From Paraburkholderia sp. FT54 (GTDB lineage: Bacteria > Pseudomonadota > Gammaproteobacteria > Burkholderiales > Burkholderiaceae), in NCBI RefSeq assembly GCF_031585635.1, contig NZ_CP134196.1, positions 2,170,001 through 2,234,000 on the forward strand: a stretch of 64,000 bases of DNA, read 5' to 3'. Below the pieces are notes generated by a model, which saw nothing but the letters and a program-made list of their open reading frames with translations, searched no databases and was not told the DNA's origin. The translations under genes were made by a program, and so were the position numbers. Positions 17,923 to 27,383 of the stretch are shown here, piece after piece. Within the stretch, counting starts at the first letter, position 1, and every line of letters starts with the position of its first letter.

Positions 17923-19167
17923 TCACGCATGCGCCAGCACGCCACGCGTGTCGATCACGACCTTCGCCTGAAAGCGAACCGGATCCACGCGCCGGAACTG
18001 CGCATGGTCGACCAGAATGACAATGATGTCCGCCTCCAGCAGCGCTTCGTTCAATTCGCAGAGCCGGACCTTCCCGTCGAGCGCCGCGGGCAACGATCTG
18101 ACATTGGGTTCGACCACCACCACCTGGCCCGCGAATCGCTCCGCGAGTTCGTCGGTGATTTCAACCGCCGGACTTTCACGCAGGTCGTCGATGTTCGCCT
18201 TGAATGCCAATCCGAGACACGCAATAACCGGCTCCTTGAAGCGCCGCGCCGCGCGTTCGACGCGCTCGATCACATAACCCGGTTTATCGTCGTTGACTGT
18301 TCGCGCGGTACGAATCAGGCGTGCGTGCTCCGGTGCGGAGTCCACAATGAACCACGGATCGACGGCGATGCAGTGACCGCCCACGCCGGGTCCCGGCTGC
18401 AGGATACTCACCCGCGGATGCCGGTTGGCGAGACGGATCAACTCCCACACGTTGATATCGAGCTTGTCGCAGATGATCGAGAGTTCGTTGGCGAACGCAA
18501 TGTTGACGTCACGAAATGAGTTCTCGGTGAGCTTGCACATCTCCGCTGTACGGGCGTCTGTCAAGATGCAATCGCCACGCACGAAGCTTTGATAAAGTTC
18601 ACGCGCCGACTCGCTGCACCGGGGAGTCATGCCGCCGATTACGCGGTCGTTCTCAACCAGTTCCCGAATTACATGACCGGGCAGCACACGCTCCGGACAA
18701 TGTGCGATGCGGATGTCTGATTGTTCGCCTGCCTGTTGCGGAAACGTGAGATCGGGACGGAGTTGTGCCATCCAGGCTGCCATTTGCTCGGTCGTGCCGA
18801 CAGGCGAAGTCGATTCGAGGACCACCAGATCGCCCTTCTTGAGCACCGGCGCGATCGCCTGGCTCGCCGCCTCGATGAACCGGAGGTCCGGCTTGTAGCC
18901 GTCCGAGAAAGGCGTCGGAACGGCAATCAGAAACGCGTCCGCAGGCTCAGGCGTGATCGTTGCGCGCAGATAGCCCTGCGTCACCGCCGCGTGCACCAGC
19001 ATATCGAGCTCCGGCTCGACAATGTGAATAGCACCGCGATTAATGGTGTCGACCGCGTGCTGACTGATGTCGACGCCGATAACGCGCTTGCGGCGCGCGG
19101 CAAATGCGGCCGCCGTCGGAAGACCGATGTAGCCGAGGCCGACCACCGAAACAGTTTCAAAGTCCAT
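17923..19167 (-). CDS. wecC: UDP-N-acetyl-D-mannosamine dehydrogenase
   Basis: A 414-aa NAD-dependent nucleotide-sugar dehydrogenase that oxidises UDP-ManNAc to UDP-ManNAcA in two steps. The Rossmann GLGYIGLPTAAAFA motif starts at about residue 10. TSPVGTTEQ is a second family motif, and the catalytic Cys lies in GPGVGGHCIAVDPWF. WecB lies just upstream, 34 bp away, supplying its substrate. The length matches E. coli WecC (420 aa). Confidence 0.93.
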   Translation of the reverse strand: MDFETVSVVGLGYIGLPTAAAFAARRKRVIGVDISQHAVDTINRGAIHIVEPELDMLVHAAVTQGYLRATITPEPADAFLIAVPTPFSDGYKPDLRFIEAASQAIAPVLKKGDLVVLESTSPVGTTEQMAAWMAQLRPDLTFPQQAGEQSDIRIAHCPERVLPGHVIRELVENDRVIGGMTPRCSESARELYQSFVRGDCILTDARTAEMCKLTENSFRDVNIAFANELSIICDKLDINVWELIRLANRHPRVSILQPGPGVGGHCIAVDPWFIVDSAPEHARLIRTARTVNDDKPGYVIERVERAARRFKEPVIACLGLAFKANIDDLRESPAVEITDELAERFAGQVVVVEPNVRSLPAALDGKVRLCELNEALLEADIIVILVDHAQFRRVDPVRFQAKVVIDTRGVLAHA

Positions 19168-19201
19168 TTTCTTTTTATATCCGTTTGCAGATTGTGTTCG
19201 C

Positions 19202-20350
19202 TCAGACGGCTAGAGCCGGGCCGAAACGTTTTTCAAGTAGCGCGTTCGCAATGCGGACGCAGGCATGGCCATCGCCATAAGGATTGCCGCGCACGCTCAT
19301 CGTCCGGTAGATAGTCTCGTCGCAGAGCAGCTCCGATACGGCGGCTATGATTTTTTCCACGTCCGTGCCGACAAGTTTCACCACGCCTGCGTCGACGGCC
19401 TCCTGACGCTCGGTGGTCTCGCGCATCACCAGTACGGGCTTGCCGAGAGACGGTGCCTCCTCCTGAATGCCGCCGGAATCTGTCAGAATCAGATTCGCAC
19501 GATCCATCAGGCAAACGAAGGGCAAATAGTCGAGCGGTTCGATCAGGTGAACGTTGGCGATGCCGCTCAGAATCCGGTTCACTGGCTCGCGCACGTCCGG
19601 ATTGAGGTGTACCGGGTACACAACGTCCACGTCGGGATACGAGTTCGCGATTTGGGCCAGCGCCGTGCAGATACGCTCGAAGCCACCGCCAAAACTCTCG
19701 CGCCGGTGTCCCGTGACCAGAATCAGGCGACGGCCAGGCATCAATACCGGGAGATGTCGCTGCGCCTCGTCCCGGAGTCGCGCATCGTTCGCGATCTGCT
19801 GCCGCACGTGCAGAAGTGCGTCGATCACCGTGTTGCCCGTCACCAGGATGCGCTCGCCGGGCACGTTCTCCGCGAGCAGATTCTGCCGGGAACGCTCGGT
19901 CGGTGCGAAGTGCAGCGCTGCGAGCACGCCGGTCAGCTTGCGGTTCGCTTCCTCTGGCCACGGCGACAGAAGATCACCGGTTCGCAGACCGGCTTCCACA
20001 TGGGCCACCGGCACGCGCTGATAAAAGGCCGCGAGACTGGCGGCCAGCGTCGTCGACGTGTCGCCGTGCACCAGCATCAGGTCCGGGCGACAGTCCTTCA
20101 GGACATCTCGCATACCGAGCAGAATGGAACTCGTGATGTCGTAGAGATCCTGATTCCGCTTCATCACATTCAAGTCGAAATGTGGACGGATCTGGAACAG
20201 TGTCAGCACCTGATCGAGCATCTCGCGGTGCTGACCAGTCACGCAGACAAAACAGTCAATCCCGTCAGTGTCCTTGAGCTGCCGCACGAGAGGCGCCATC
20301 TTGATGGCCTCAGGGCGAGTTCCGAAGGTGAGCAAAATCCTTGTGTTCAT
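19202..20350 (-). CDS. wecB: UDP-N-acetylglucosamine 2-epimerase (non-hydrolysing)
   Basis: A 382-aa GT-B fold epimerase converting UDP-GlcNAc to UDP-ManNAc. It shows [12 protein letters not shown] at the start, [28 protein letters not shown] and [15 protein letters not shown], all family landmarks. ATG 20350 gives the normal family length; the open frame further upstream overlaps the Wzc stop. With WecC it forms the ManNAcA supply pair of the exopolysaccharide operon. Confidence 0.95.
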   Translation of the reverse strand: MNTRILLTFGTRPEAIKMAPLVRQLKDTDGIDCFVCVTGQHREMLDQVLTLFQIRPHFDLNVMKRNQDLYDITSSILLGMRDVLKDCRPDLMLVHGDTSTTLAASLAAFYQRVPVAHVEAGLRTGDLLSPWPEEANRKLTGVLAALHFAPTERSRQNLLAENVPGERILVTGNTVIDALLHVRQQIANDARLRDEAQRHLPVLMPGRRLILVTGHRRESFGGGFERICTALAQIANSYPDVDVVYPVHLNPDVREPVNRILSGIANVHLIEPLDYLPFVCLMDRANLILTDSGGIQEEAPSLGKPVLVMRETTERQEAVDAGVVKLVGTDVEKIIAAVSELLCDETIYRTMSVRGNPYGDGHACVRIANALLEKRFGPALAV

Positions 20351-20444
20351 AAACACGCTATTTATTGATCGCGCACACGCAAGCGTCGCGATCCAACTTT
20401 TGTGGAAGACGCCCCATGGCGCCGTGACCATTCGCCGAATTCCA

Positions 20445-22655
20445 TTACGCGGACTTTCCGCCTCCGTACTCGGAGAATGCACCGTACGCGCTGGCACGTT
20501 GCGGCACGTCGTTCAACAAGACGCCGTCGACAGCGCGGCCGACGCTACTCAGTTGACGCACGCTTTCCTGGAGTTCGGCGGCCGAGTGCCGCCCGTGACG
20601 AACGACGAGCAATGTCAGGCCTGCGTGCTTGCCGATCAGCACCGGGTCGGTCACGGCCAGCACAGGCGGAGAATCAACGATCACCACGTCGTACTGTTTG
20701 CTAAACTGCGCAAGCAGTTTTCCGAAGGCATCGCTCATCAACATCTCAGCCGGACTCGTGGGAATGCCTCCACTCGTCAACACGTCGAGGTTCGGTACGA
20801 CCTGGCGGTAAACAGCGCTAGCCGTCTCGACTCCGCCAATCACGTCGGATAGGCCGGGTTTGCTGGGAAGCGAAAAATATTTATGCACGTCACCGCGGCG
20901 CATATCCGAGTCGACCAACAGCACACGTTTGCCGCCGGCCGATAACACGGCGGACAGATTCACCGAGAGAAACGACTTGCCGACGTCCGGCCGCGGCCCC
21001 GTCAACATCACGATGTTGGTATGCGATTTGAGCAAGCCGAACTGCAATGCCGTTCTCAAACTGCGGATGCCTTCCACCGCCACGTCGTCGGGTCGAATCG
21101 CCGCAAGCACGTTCAATACCGAAGCGCCACCGCGAACGGATTGCTGCAATGAACGCTGCCGCGCGCTCCTGGAGACGATCGCGAACACCGGCACGCCGAC
21201 CGCGCCTTCGATTTCCGATGGAGTCTCGAGTCCACGATTCATGGTACTGCGCACAAATGCGATGGTGCATCCAAGCAGCAGTCCGATCACGCCCGACAGC
21301 GCGATTACCAGGACCTTCTTCGGTTTGACCGGCTTTTCGGCCACCTCGGCGTAGTCGACCGTATGAACATTGCCCAATTGGCCCGCCTTCAGCACACGCA
21401 ACTGCTGCGTGCTATCCAGCAGCTTTGTGTATAGGTCCGTGTCGACCCGCACGTCGCGCATGAGACGGAGCGCCTGTTGTTGCATGTTCGGCAACGCTGC
21501 CACTTTCTCATTGAAGGCGCTCTGCTGTTCCTGCAATTCACCGATCTGGGCATCGATCGCCTGCACGGACGGGTGTTCCGCCGTGTACCGCTGCGCGAGC
21601 GCGGAACGTTGCTGTTCCAACTCGATCAACCTGGTTTTGCTATCGACGATCGATTGCAGCAGCAGCTTGCCTTCGGCTTCCAGATCGACGGTGCCGTTCT
21701 GCGTGCGGAACGCGTTGTATTTTGCTTCGGCTTCGTCGAGATCTGCGCGCAACTGGGGGAGTTGGTCGCCGAGGAACTGCAACATCTGCTGCGCCTGCGC
21801 CGACTTCCTGTCCACATTTCGCTGAACGTAGATGCTGGCGACGCGGTTAACGGTCGCAGCGGTCCTGAGTGCGTCCGGGCCTTCGAGCGAGATGGCGACG
21901 ATTCCCGACTGCTTCACCTTTTCGCTGATATTGAGTGCGCTTTGCAGATCCGCGGTCGTCAGTTGCGTAGAGGCCCTCTTCAGATCGAACGACGTGCCGA
22001 CGCGCGCCACCATGCCGTCCACTTTCAGTTGCACTGAGCCGTACTGCGTCATACCCTGTCCCGCAACGCCAACGCGACCGCGGAGCACCGTGCGGCCGTC
22101 CGGATCGCGTAGCTCAAACGCCTGCTCTCCAACGACCATCAATCTGAAAGGCTGATCGTAGAGTGCAGCAGGTACGTCGAATTGCGTCGGGCCCAAACTC
22201 TCACCGCCCCAGGCGAAACTGCTCATCCCCAAAACGGGACTCGCGGAACCGCCTGCGGGCACCTGCCGTGCGATCAGCGCTCCGAGCAGCGGGAATCGGT
22301 GTGGCGCCGCCTTTACATCAAGATGCAAAATTCGGACAGTTTCTTCGACCACCATCCGCAAACGGATCAGTTCAATTTCCGCGTCAGTCGACGCCTTGCT
22401 CTGAAACAACGATGCGAGGTCGCCGAGCTTGTCATTGAGCGTGTCGCTGCCGGGGTCCCTGTCGACCTGAATCATCGCCTCGGCTTTGTACAATGGCGTG
22501 CCGACCAATGCATAGGCAACGCCGAGAAACAGCATCGCCGCAGTGGTCAACACAATCAAAAGCCGATTCTCGCCCAACAATGCGATGACGTCGGACACCG
22601 TGATTTCATTTTCACCCAGCGCGTCGGCCGAGCGTTCCTGATCAAGTAATTTCAT
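20445..22655 (-). CDS. wzc: Wzc-type polysaccharide co-polymerase / BY-kinase
   Basis: A 736-aa inner-membrane protein. An N-terminal Wzz domain has TM1 at about 32-52, followed by a long periplasmic coiled-coil region with a GNVR-like part and TM2 near 450. The C-terminal cytoplasmic kinase domain has Walker [10 protein letters not shown] (553-561), Walker A' VLLVDSD and Walker B VVIVDSP. The tail has only two tyrosines ([10 protein letters not shown]), fewer than in E. coli Wzc, so the phosphorylation switch may be reduced. It controls chain length and export with Wza; its phosphatase is encoded just upstream. Confidence 0.93.
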   Translation of the reverse strand: MKLLDQERSADALGENEITVSDVIALLGENRLLIVLTTAAMLFLGVAYALVGTPLYKAEAMIQVDRDPGSDTLNDKLGDLASLFQSKASTDAEIELIRLRMVVEETVRILHLDVKAAPHRFPLLGALIARQVPAGGSASPVLGMSSFAWGGESLGPTQFDVPAALYDQPFRLMVVGEQAFELRDPDGRTVLRGRVGVAGQGMTQYGSVQLKVDGMVARVGTSFDLKRASTQLTTADLQSALNISEKVKQSGIVAISLEGPDALRTAATVNRVASIYVQRNVDRKSAQAQQMLQFLGDQLPQLRADLDEAEAKYNAFRTQNGTVDLEAEGKLLLQSIVDSKTRLIELEQQRSALAQRYTAEHPSVQAIDAQIGELQEQQSAFNEKVAALPNMQQQALRLMRDVRVDTDLYTKLLDSTQQLRVLKAGQLGNVHTVDYAEVAEKPVKPKKVLVIALSGVIGLLLGCTIAFVRSTMNRGLETPSEIEGAVGVPVFAIVSRSARQRSLQQSVRGGASVLNVLAAIRPDDVAVEGIRSLRTALQFGLLKSHTNIVMLTGPRPDVGKSFLSVNLSAVLSAGGKRVLLVDSDMRRGDVHKYFSLPSKPGLSDVIGGVETASAVYRQVVPNLDVLTSGGIPTSPAEMLMSDAFGKLLAQFSKQYDVVIVDSPPVLAVTDPVLIGKHAGLTLLVVRHGRHSAAELQESVRQLSSVGRAVDGVLLNDVPQRASAYGAFSEYGGGKSA

Positions 22656-22658
22656 GAT

Positions 22659-23096
22659 TCAGTGCGTCAGCCTGGCAATGTCTTCGCGCCATTTCAAAAC
22701 ACTGTGCTCGATTTGCGCGAAGGCGAGTTCAAAAATGACTCGATGCCGCCGATACGGATCCACGATATCGAGCTGCTCATGCTCGCCCAGACGAAAAACC
22801 TTTCCCCTCGCAGAAGGGAATCGATCGAGAATCACCGTACGCTGAGTATTCGTCATGGCCAGCACTACATCTGCTGCGCGTACGTGTTCGTCGCTGAGTG
22901 CCTCGGCCAGGTGACCGCTAATGTCCACGCCGTGCTCGCGCGCAATCTGAACGGCGAGCGGATCCGCGTGCCTGCCAACGAGCGCTCGCGTACCTGCTGA
23001 ACTCACTGAGACGTAAGGCAGCGCCCGTTCGAGAATCGCTCGCGCAACCGGACTGCGACAAACATTCCCCTCGCACACCATCAAAACCCCAATCAT
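22659..23096 (-). CDS. wzb: Low-molecular-weight protein tyrosine phosphatase (Wzb-type)
   Basis: A 145-aa cytoplasmic phosphatase. The P-loop VCEGNVCRSP gives the CX5R motif with nucleophile Cys8 and Arg14, and the general-acid Asp lies in DPYRRH near residue 113. It dephosphorylates the neighbouring Wzc-type kinase in this class of systems. Its start overlaps the end of the Wza gene by 4 bp, and it ends 3 bp before the Wzc start, showing tight coupling. Confidence 0.93.
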   Translation of the reverse strand: MIGVLMVCEGNVCRSPVARAILERALPYVSVSSAGTRALVGRHADPLAVQIAREHGVDISGHLAEALSDEHVRAADVVLAMTNTQRTVILDRFPSARGKVFRLGEHEQLDIVDPYRRHRVIFELAFAQIEHSVLKWREDIARLTH

Positions 23097-24295
23097 TTCG
23101 CAATCACCCCCGCAGTCAACCCCGTGCTAATCAACGGCATCAGCAGACTCAGCACACGATTGAAGCGAACGAGGCCGCTGCCATCGACATACACCACGTC
23201 TTTCGGTTGCAATTCGAAATCCTTGGCGAGCAGCATCGCGACCGGTGAATGGCCGTCGAGGTGGAACACCTGCGGCGTGCCCGTCAGGGAACCGCGAATC
23301 ACGAACATCTGAGCAGCGTCCGCCGTAGAAGCATTGACACTGCCGGCCTGCGAGAGTGCGTCGGCCAACGTCATGCGCCCGGTCCGCCGCGGAATTGCCG
23401 AGACCGGTTTGTTCACTTCGCCCATCACATACGCGTCGTTTTCGTCGCGCGACACGACGCGCAGCAGGTCGCCGGGTTTCAGGTAGAGGCGCGACGGGCT
23501 CAATCCCTGGGCAAGCATTTGCGTCAGATTCACGCGGTGAGACTGATCTCCACGCACCAGAACGAGGTCGCTCTGGTCGGCCGTTTCGCTGAATCCGCCG
23601 GCGCGGCTGACTGCTTCGTAAAGTGTCATGGGCACGTCGTTGACGGCCAATGCGCCGGGGCTATGCACTTCGCCGTCGACGTAGACCTGGTGCGCACGGT
23701 AAGACGCCATCCGCACGGTGACTTGTGGCTTGACGAAGTATTTTGCGAGCGCGCCGCTCAGGCGTTGCTGTATCTCTTCGGTGCGCAGACCGATCACGCG
23801 CAGCGTGCCTGCATACGGGAACGTCAGGCCGCCATTCTGATCGACGACGAATCCAGCAAGCGGATCTCCCGACCGCGACGATGATTGTGTTTGCGATGAA
23901 CCAAGTGCGGCCGCAAATTCCGGGTGATCCCAAACGACGATTTGCAGCACGTCGCCCGGCCCGACCGCGTATGCCTGCGGCGCTCCAGAGAGCAATTGCG
24001 ACAGTTCGAGCTGCTGTTGCTTGCGGCTTTTCGCCAACTGTGAGATCAGCGCCGCGTCGACCTCCGTTATCGCGATGTCGGGCGTGCTTGTGGTTGCATT
24101 CGCTTTTTCACTTGCTGCACTTTCGCCGGTTTCTTCAGCAACACTCGACGTACTGGACACGTCCGGCATGGCCTGCACACGAGACGTCTCCATCCGCATG
24201 CCCGGCGCCACTGCGCACGCGCTGGTCAACAGGGCTACCGCCGTCGTCAAAACCCCAAGCCTGAACGCCGGCCTGGTCAGAAATACCGCTAACAT
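23093..24295 (-). CDS. wza: Wza-type polysaccharide export lipoprotein
   Basis: A protein of about 400 aa forming the outer-membrane export channel. The signal peptide ends in the lipobox LTSAC, placing the lipidated Cys near residue 27. The polysaccharide-export domain starts with YAVGPGDVLQIVVWDHPEF, and two SLBB beta-grasp repeats follow (VYVDGEVHSPGAL and AYVMGEVNKP). ATG 24295 was chosen; a TTG at 24313 would add six residues. It is followed directly by the phosphatase and co-polymerase genes, the usual wza-wzb-wzc order. Confidence 0.93.
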   Translation of the reverse strand: MLAVFLTRPAFRLGVLTTAVALLTSACAVAPGMRMETSRVQAMPDVSSTSSVAEETGESAASEKANATTSTPDIAITEVDAALISQLAKSRKQQQLELSQLLSGAPQAYAVGPGDVLQIVVWDHPEFAAALGSSQTQSSSRSGDPLAGFVVDQNGGLTFPYAGTLRVIGLRTEEIQQRLSGALAKYFVKPQVTVRMASYRAHQVYVDGEVHSPGALAVNDVPMTLYEAVSRAGGFSETADQSDLVLVRGDQSHRVNLTQMLAQGLSPSRLYLKPGDLLRVVSRDENDAYVMGEVNKPVSAIPRRTGRMTLADALSQAGSVNASTADAAQMFVIRGSLTGTPQVFHLDGHSPVAMLLAKDFELQPKDVVYVDGSGLVRFNRVLSLLMPLISTGLTAGVIAK

Positions 24296-24446
24296 CGTGT
24301 TCAACCTATTCAAGCCAACGTGCCGAAGCGACGCTCGCGCTGTCCGACATTGGACAAATGTGATTCATATTCCATCGCGATATGCGCCTTTTCTACGCTG
24401 ACTATTTCCCAAGCGATCGGCTCGCAGCCAGTCATAGAACCGCATT

Positions 24447-25862
24447 TCAATACGCATTCCGATGCAACAACCCTTTGACCACCGTCGCAAACACAATCCG
24501 CATATCCAACCCAAACGACCAGTTCCGCAAGTAATACAGATCGTGTTCCACTCGCGCCTGCATCTTCTCAACCCGATCCGTTTCCCCGCGAAAACCGTTC
24601 ACCTGAGCCCACCCGGTAATCCCCGGCTTGATCCGGTATCGATGGATATACCCATCGACGATGCTCCGATACTGATCGTCATGTTCGATCGCATGCGGCC
24701 GCGGCCCGACCACCGACATTTCCCCGCGCAGCACATTCAAAAACTGCGGCAACTCATCAAGACTGGTGCGACGCAAAAATGCGCCGACACGAGTCACGCG
24801 TGGATCGCCACGCGTCGCCTGCCGAACCTCGCCAGGCCGCTCCACGTGCACGCGCATCGAACGAAACTTGTAAATGCGGAAGACGCGGCCGTCCGCGCCC
24901 TTGCGCCGCTGGGTGAACAACACCGGCCCCTTCGAAGTCACCTTGACGGCAATCGCGATCGACAGCATCAGCGGCAACAACGCCAGCAGCGCCACGCTCG
25001 CAAACAGCCGGTCGAAAACCGCCTTCTGAACCAGGGCGCACGGCGTCATCGGCGAGGCCATCAGATTGATGGCCGGTGCGCCAATCAGATAGACCATGTT
25101 CCGATCGAACATCGCCAGACTGCGCACGTCAGGAATGAAGCGCAAATTGACGAGATCGCCGCTGAATTCTTCAAGGATCCGCAGCACGGTGTCCTCTTCG
25201 GACATCGGCAACGCGAGCCATACCTCTTCGATCTGTTCACGGCGTACCCAGTCTGCGAATTCGCGCAGACGCTCGAACGACGGCAAGCCAGGAAACCCAG
25301 ACCCGCTATCCTGTCGCGTGTTAAAAGCGGCAACCGCCCGAAAACCCGCATCGGGTGAGCCCATGATGTTGGCGATCACAGCGTCGCGATGCGCGCCGGT
25401 GCCAACCACAGCAACCATTCGCAAGTTGCGGCCGCCGCGTCTCATTCGACTGAGTACCGCATGCACCGCCAACCGCGAAACGACCAGCGCCGCAGCGGCG
25501 ATCACGGTCCAGCTCACGCACCATAGCCGGGACACCGACGCAGCGCGATGCAGCAGAAACAACATCGCGAGACCACAGGCCTGCACCGCGACCCAGCCGA
25601 ACACCAGGTTGACGCCCAAGCGCCATTTCGAGCGACCACGCCACGAGTCATACACGCCGAACCAGGGCAGCAGCAACACTGCGAACGCTATGTCGAGAGC
25701 GACGAATGCGCCTTCGAGAATCGACTGCCCCAGGCCAGGCTTGAACAGTAGCGCGGCCAGAGCCGCCGACAACGCGATCAACATCGCATCGAGCAGGCGC
25801 GCCAGCACGCTTTCCATCTCCGCCAAATCCCGGCCGGCGGTTTTTCGAATCACCGTGTGCAT
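24447..25862 (-). CDS. Undecaprenyl-phosphate glucose-1-phosphate transferase (WcaJ-type)
   Basis: A 471-aa polyisoprenyl-phosphate hexose-1-phosphate transferase that starts the repeat unit by loading a hexose-1-P, probably glucose, on undecaprenyl phosphate. The N-terminal half has four TM helices and a CoA-binding-like domain ([13 protein letters not shown]). The C-terminal catalytic domain has the reentrant helix near 280-300, then [38 protein letters not shown] and [12 protein letters not shown]. It is the first gene of the exopolysaccharide cluster. ATG 25862 was chosen; the frame is open to 25925. Confidence 0.92.
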   Translation of the reverse strand: MHTVIRKTAGRDLAEMESVLARLLDAMLIALSAALAALLFKPGLGQSILEGAFVALDIAFAVLLLPWFGVYDSWRGRSKWRLGVNLVFGWVAVQACGLAMLFLLHRAASVSRLWCVSWTVIAAAALVVSRLAVHAVLSRMRRGGRNLRMVAVVGTGAHRDAVIANIMGSPDAGFRAVAAFNTRQDSGSGFPGLPSFERLREFADWVRREQIEEVWLALPMSEEDTVLRILEEFSGDLVNLRFIPDVRSLAMFDRNMVYLIGAPAINLMASPMTPCALVQKAVFDRLFASVALLALLPLMLSIAIAVKVTSKGPVLFTQRRKGADGRVFRIYKFRSMRVHVERPGEVRQATRGDPRVTRVGAFLRRTSLDELPQFLNVLRGEMSVVGPRPHAIEHDDQYRSIVDGYIHRYRIKPGITGWAQVNGFRGETDRVEKMQARVEHDLYYLRNWSFGLDMRIVFATVVKGLLHRNAY

Positions 25863-26185
25863 GAGATCCGGCCTAGCACGGAGCCGTCGATCCGACGCCT
25901 TGCAACTCACACACGGGTGCCACACGCAAGAACACGGCGGGATAGCTCACATCGACCTTTGACTTGATGGCACCGCTCTCAATAATTCGTTTGCGATGCT
26001 GCCTGCATGCGTAACTTCTTTATGAGGTCGCATTCTGCCCCTACGCAGATCGTGCGGACTTGAGAAATTTCCCAATCGACTAGGGGATTTGCCGGACTTC
26101 CCGCTCTGCTTTCCGCTTCGGTACAGTCCTATTCTTGCGTTGTCGGGTGTGCCGCCGTCCATAACCAATCCCTAATGCATTTATC
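25863..26185. other. Promoter region of the exopolysaccharide cluster
   Basis: About 320 bp between the divergent WcaJ and reductase genes. The stretch from about 25960 to 26185 is A+T-rich. No JUMPstart/ops element and no convincing gene were seen. Confidence 0.5.
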
Positions 26186-26187
26186 GA

Positions 26188-26227
26188 GAAACTTTAACTA
26201 TCTGCAATCGTCCCACCCCCGTATGCT
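26188..26227 (+). promoter_or_regulatory. Shared promoter motif, copy 1
   Basis: GAAACTTTAACTAT (26188-26201) is followed by TGCA, TCGTC and then a -10-like TATGCT at 26222-26227. The same 14-mer occurs at 32618, also exactly 34 nt upstream of TATGCT. No good -35 hexamer is present, as expected for an activator-dependent promoter. It precedes the reductase gene at 26306. Confidence 0.6.
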
Positions 26228-26305
26228 CGAACAATGACCCGCAGACTGTGCACGGCGAGATACGGCATCGGGCAAACGACTATTCATCATCAGAGGAGCG
26301 GCATC

Positions 26306-27283
26306 ATGAAGATCTGTATCTTCGGAGCGGGAGCGATCGGCGGCTTGATGGGTGTGCAACTCGCGCGCGCCGGTGCGGATGTGAGTTTCGTCGCGCGGGG
26401 CGCGCATCTCGCGGCAATGCGCGAACACGGCGCGCGTCTGATCATGGACGGCGAGACGTTCAGCGCGCCGGTACGCTGCACGTCCGATCCGCGCGAACTC
26501 GGCGTGCAGGACTTCGTGATCGTCACGCTAAAGGCGCATTCGCTGCCCGGCGTGGTCGATGCAATGCAGCCGCTGCTCGGCAAGCACACGGCCATCGTCA
26601 CGGGCGTCAACGGCATTCCCTATTGGTACTTCTATCAGCACGGCGGCAGATTCGCCGGCACACGCCTCGCCAGCGTCGACCCGGACGGCGGTCAATGGAC
26701 CAAGCTCGGTCCCGAACGCGCGATCGGCTGCGTGCTGTACCCCGCTGCCGAAATCGTCGAACCAGGCGTCATCAAGCACGTCTACGGCAAGAAATTCCCG
26801 ATCGGCGAGCCGAGCGGAGAACACACGCCGCGAATTCAGCAATTGCACGAGATCATGCAGGCGGCGGGTTTCGATGCGCCGATCCGCGACAATATCCGCG
26901 ACGAAATCTGGCTCAAGCTGTGGGGCAATCTGTGCTTCAACCCGATCAGCGCATTGACGCATGCCACGCTCGACGTGCTCACCAGCGACCCCGGCACGCG
27001 CGCGGTATCGCGCACCATGATGCTCGAGGCCAAGCGCATCGCGGATCAATTCGGCGTGCACTTTCGCGTCGACGTGGAAAAGCGTATTGATGGCGCGGGC
27101 GCGGTCGGCGCACACAAGACCTCGACCCTGGTCGACCTGGAGAACCGTCGTCCGATGGAGATCGATCCGCTGTTGACGGTGGTGCAGGAAATGGGCCGCC
27201 TCGTCGCCGAGCCCACGCCGACTATCGACGTCGTGCTGGCGCTCATCAAACTGCGCGAACGAATGGCGTTGCAGGGAGATTGA
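26306..27283 (+). CDS. 2-dehydropantoate 2-reductase family enzyme
   Basis: A 325-aa NADPH-dependent ketopantoate reductase (PanE/ApbA) family protein. The N-terminal Rossmann motif reads ICIFGAGAIGGLMG, and the C-terminal helical domain carries the catalytic-Lys region DEIWLKLWGNLCFNPISALT. RRPMEIDPL near the end is also typical. It is not near other pantothenate genes but lies beside oxalate/aldehyde genes, so it may act on another 2-oxo acid. ATG 26306 follows AGAGGAG. A shared promoter motif lies about 80 bp upstream. Confidence 0.88.
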   Translation: MKICIFGAGAIGGLMGVQLARAGADVSFVARGAHLAAMREHGARLIMDGETFSAPVRCTSDPRELGVQDFVIVTLKAHSLPGVVDAMQPLLGKHTAIVTGVNGIPYWYFYQHGGRFAGTRLASVDPDGGQWTKLGPERAIGCVLYPAAEIVEPGVIKHVYGKKFPIGEPSGEHTPRIQQLHEIMQAAGFDAPIRDNIRDEIWLKLWGNLCFNPISALTHATLDVLTSDPGTRAVSRTMMLEAKRIADQFGVHFRVDVEKRIDGAGAVGAHKTSTLVDLENRRPMEIDPLLTVVQEMGRLVAEPTPTIDVVLALIKLRERMALQGD

Positions 27284-27342
27284 GATTCAGAAAGAGCGAT
27301 CGGAAGATCGCTCTGCGCCGCATATCGGCAAGCGCAAACAAG

Positions 27343-27379
27343 AAAGGATCGAACGCCGCATGCGTTCGATCCTTTTTTT
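27343..27379. terminator. Strong bidirectional terminator
   Basis: AAAGGATCGAACGC (27343-27356) pairs perfectly with GCGTTCGATCCTTT (27362-27375) around a 5-nt loop, with a seven-T run on the plus strand and A residues on the other side. It sits between two convergent genes. A second hairpin (GAGCGATC/GATCGCTC) precedes it at about 27294-27313. Confidence 0.92.
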
Positions 27380-27383
27380 AATG

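Noticed and set aside
25863..26185. Search for a JUMPstart/ops element upstream of the exopolysaccharide operon
   Set aside because: No GGCGGTAG or close variant was seen on the minus strand.
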